A stretch of DNA of 6,610 bases from Clostridiales bacterium (GTDB taxonomy: Bacteria; Bacillota; Clostridia; Lachnospirales; Lachnospiraceae), in contig JAHAJA010000066.1 of assembly GCA_018372435.1 (NCBI GenBank), positions 1-6,610 of the forward strand, given 5' to 3'. How positions within the stretch are numbered: position 1 is the first letter of the stretch; each line of letters begins with the position of its first letter. The notes below the pieces were generated by a model, which ran no database searches, was not told the origin of the DNA, and worked only from the letters and a program-made list of their open reading frames with translations. Made by a program: the position numbers and the translations under genes. Below, in pieces: positions 5,754 through 6,610 of the stretch.

Positions 5754-5788
5754 AAAAAAAGCACAAGTTCCATTAGAGAACTTGCACT
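5754..5788 (-). terminator. Intrinsic terminator of the oppF transcript
   Basis: The minus-strand stem AGTGCAAGTTC (5778-5788) pairs with GAACTTGTGCT (5760-5770) around a 7-nt loop: 11 pairs, two of them G-U, running into seven T (5754-5760). It begins 32 nt after the oppF stop. The G-U pairs show it is built for the minus strand, although T-runs on the other side could allow weaker plus-strand use. It separates oppF from the oppA unit. Confidence 0.85.
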
Positions 5789-5820
5789 TTTCTTTTTTGT
5801 TGATTCAGGTATCATTCTAC

Positions 5821-6610
5821 CTAGTTATGTTTTACAATGTTTCTCTTATGATGACAAGCAACAAAATGTCCTGGTGTCACCTCTTCGAAATCAGGTACTA
5901 CTTTTGTACAGATATCCGTACAATACTGACAACGAGTATGGAACTTACAACCTGTAGGTGGTTTAATTGGGCTTGGGATATCTCCTTCAATAAGGATCGT
6001 CTCCTTCTTATCATCAACATCTGTTGTTGGAATTGCTGATAATAAAGCCTCTGTATATGGATGCATTGGAGCAGCAAATAGATCTGGTGTAGTTGCTAAC
6101 TCAACCATATTACCAAGGTACATAACACCAATACGATCACTGATATACTTGATAACACTTAAGTCGTGGGAAATAAATAAGTACGTTAAGTTTTCTTTTT
6201 CCTTTAAATCAAGTAATAGATTGATAATCTGTGACTGAATGGATACGTCAAGAGCAGATACTGCTTCATCGCATACAACAAACTTTGGTTTTAATGCAAG
6301 GGATCTTGCAATACCAATACGTTGTCTTTGTCCTCCTGAGAATTGGTGAGGATAACGGTGAATCATGTATGGAGCAAGTCCACAGTCTTCCATAACTTGC
6401 ATGATATAATCTTGCATCTTGTCTTTATTCTTATGGAATACTTTATGGGCATTCAAACCTTCACCAATAATCTGTCCAACTGACATACGAGGATTTAAGG
6501 ATGAATACGGATCTTGGAAGATTAATTGAAGATCTTTACGAAGACGACGAATCTCTTCTTCTGTTAATCTTGCCAAATCTACACCTTCATCAAGATAGGC
6601 TTCGTATTTA
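5821..6610 (-). CDS. oppF: Oligopeptide ABC transporter ATP-binding protein OppF/DppF, lacking its N-terminus at the window edge
   Basis: The reading frame is open through the right edge; 262 residues are visible and the Walker A part is outside. From the first visible residue: RRLRKDLQLIFQDPYSSLNP with the Q-loop (Gln32), signature FSGGQRQRIGIARSL (90-104), Walker B FVVCDEAVSALD (110-121, catalytic Glu115) and the H-loop ISHD (His148). The C-terminal peptide-transporter extension follows. It has C221-x5-C227-x6-C234-x17-C252, the cysteine pattern linked to a [4Fe-4S] cluster in Opp/Dpp ATPases, with an additional Cys230. RRLRKDLQLIFQDPYSSLNPR favours OppF over OppD. A TTG at 6574-6576 is not the start, because upstream codons continue the homology. 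The gene ends in TAG just before a terminator and so closes its transcript, probably the end of a neighbouring opp cluster. Confidence 0.92.
   Translation of the reverse strand, partial: KYEAYLDEGVDLARLTEEEIRRLRKDLQLIFQDPYSSLNPRMSVGQIIGEGLNAHKVFHKNKDKMQDYIMQVMEDCGLAPYMIHRYPHQFSGGQRQRIGIARSLALKPKFVVCDEAVSALDVSIQSQIINLLLDLKEKENLTYLFISHDLSVIKYISDRIGVMYLGNMVELATTPDLFAAPMHPYTEALLSAIPTTDVDDKKETILIEGDIPSPIKPPTGCKFHTRCQYCTDICTKVVPDFEEVTPGHFVACHHKRNIVKHN

Noticed and set aside
5667..6039. Plus-strand reading frames overlapping the oppF end and terminator
   Set aside because: They are antisense to a clear oppF, have no ribosome-binding site or family motif, and have a Tyr/Phe/Ser-rich composition typical of shadow translation.

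Overview
The window carries parts of an oligopeptide (Opp/Dpp-type, PepT family) ABC importer, and every convincing gene is on the minus strand. The sequence is AT-rich, ribosome-binding sites are strong AGGAGG types, the solute-binding protein is a lipoprotein, and promoters look like sigma-A promoters of low-GC Gram-positives. Together these point to a member of the Bacillota, most likely class Clostridia (a Lachnospiraceae-like organism is a guess). No tRNA, rRNA, CRISPR array, transposase or phage gene was seen.

Layout, read in the direction of transcription (high to low coordinates). An OppF-type ATPase enters from the right edge without its N-terminus and ends at 5821, followed by a good intrinsic terminator (5754-5788). 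About 680 bp of non-coding DNA follows. It holds a 20-bp AT-rich inverted repeat (5626-5672), a near-consensus promoter (5432-5460), a run of hairpins in the predicted oppA leader (5305-5428), a pair of direct repeats (5249-5281) and a weaker second promoter (5192-5222). Then come oppA (lipoprotein receptor, 3243-5144), a 277-bp gap with a perfect 13-bp stem-loop and further overlapping hairpins, oppB (permease 1, 1982-2965), oppC (permease 2, 157-1968) and the first 48 codons of oppD (ATPase, 1-144). oppB, oppC and oppD are tightly packed, with 12-13 nt gaps in which each stop codon lies inside the next Shine-Dalgarno sequence.

Functionally, OppA would capture peptides at the cell surface and OppB/OppC would form the channel. 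OppD plus an OppF would power it. The usual order is oppA-B-C-D-F, so the OppF at the right, closed by its own terminator, more likely ends a separate, tandem opp cluster than serves as the first gene of this one.

The outstanding feature is OppC. It is about twice the normal length because a seven-repeat RCC1-type beta-propeller of about 270 residues sits in the extracytoplasmic loop between TM1 and the conserved LGTDxxGRD segment. The rest of the permease looks intact. This places a propeller on the outer face of the transporter, next to where OppA docks. The second item of note is the oppA leader: three successive hairpins whose G-U pairs only work in minus-strand RNA, two of them with complementary loops.
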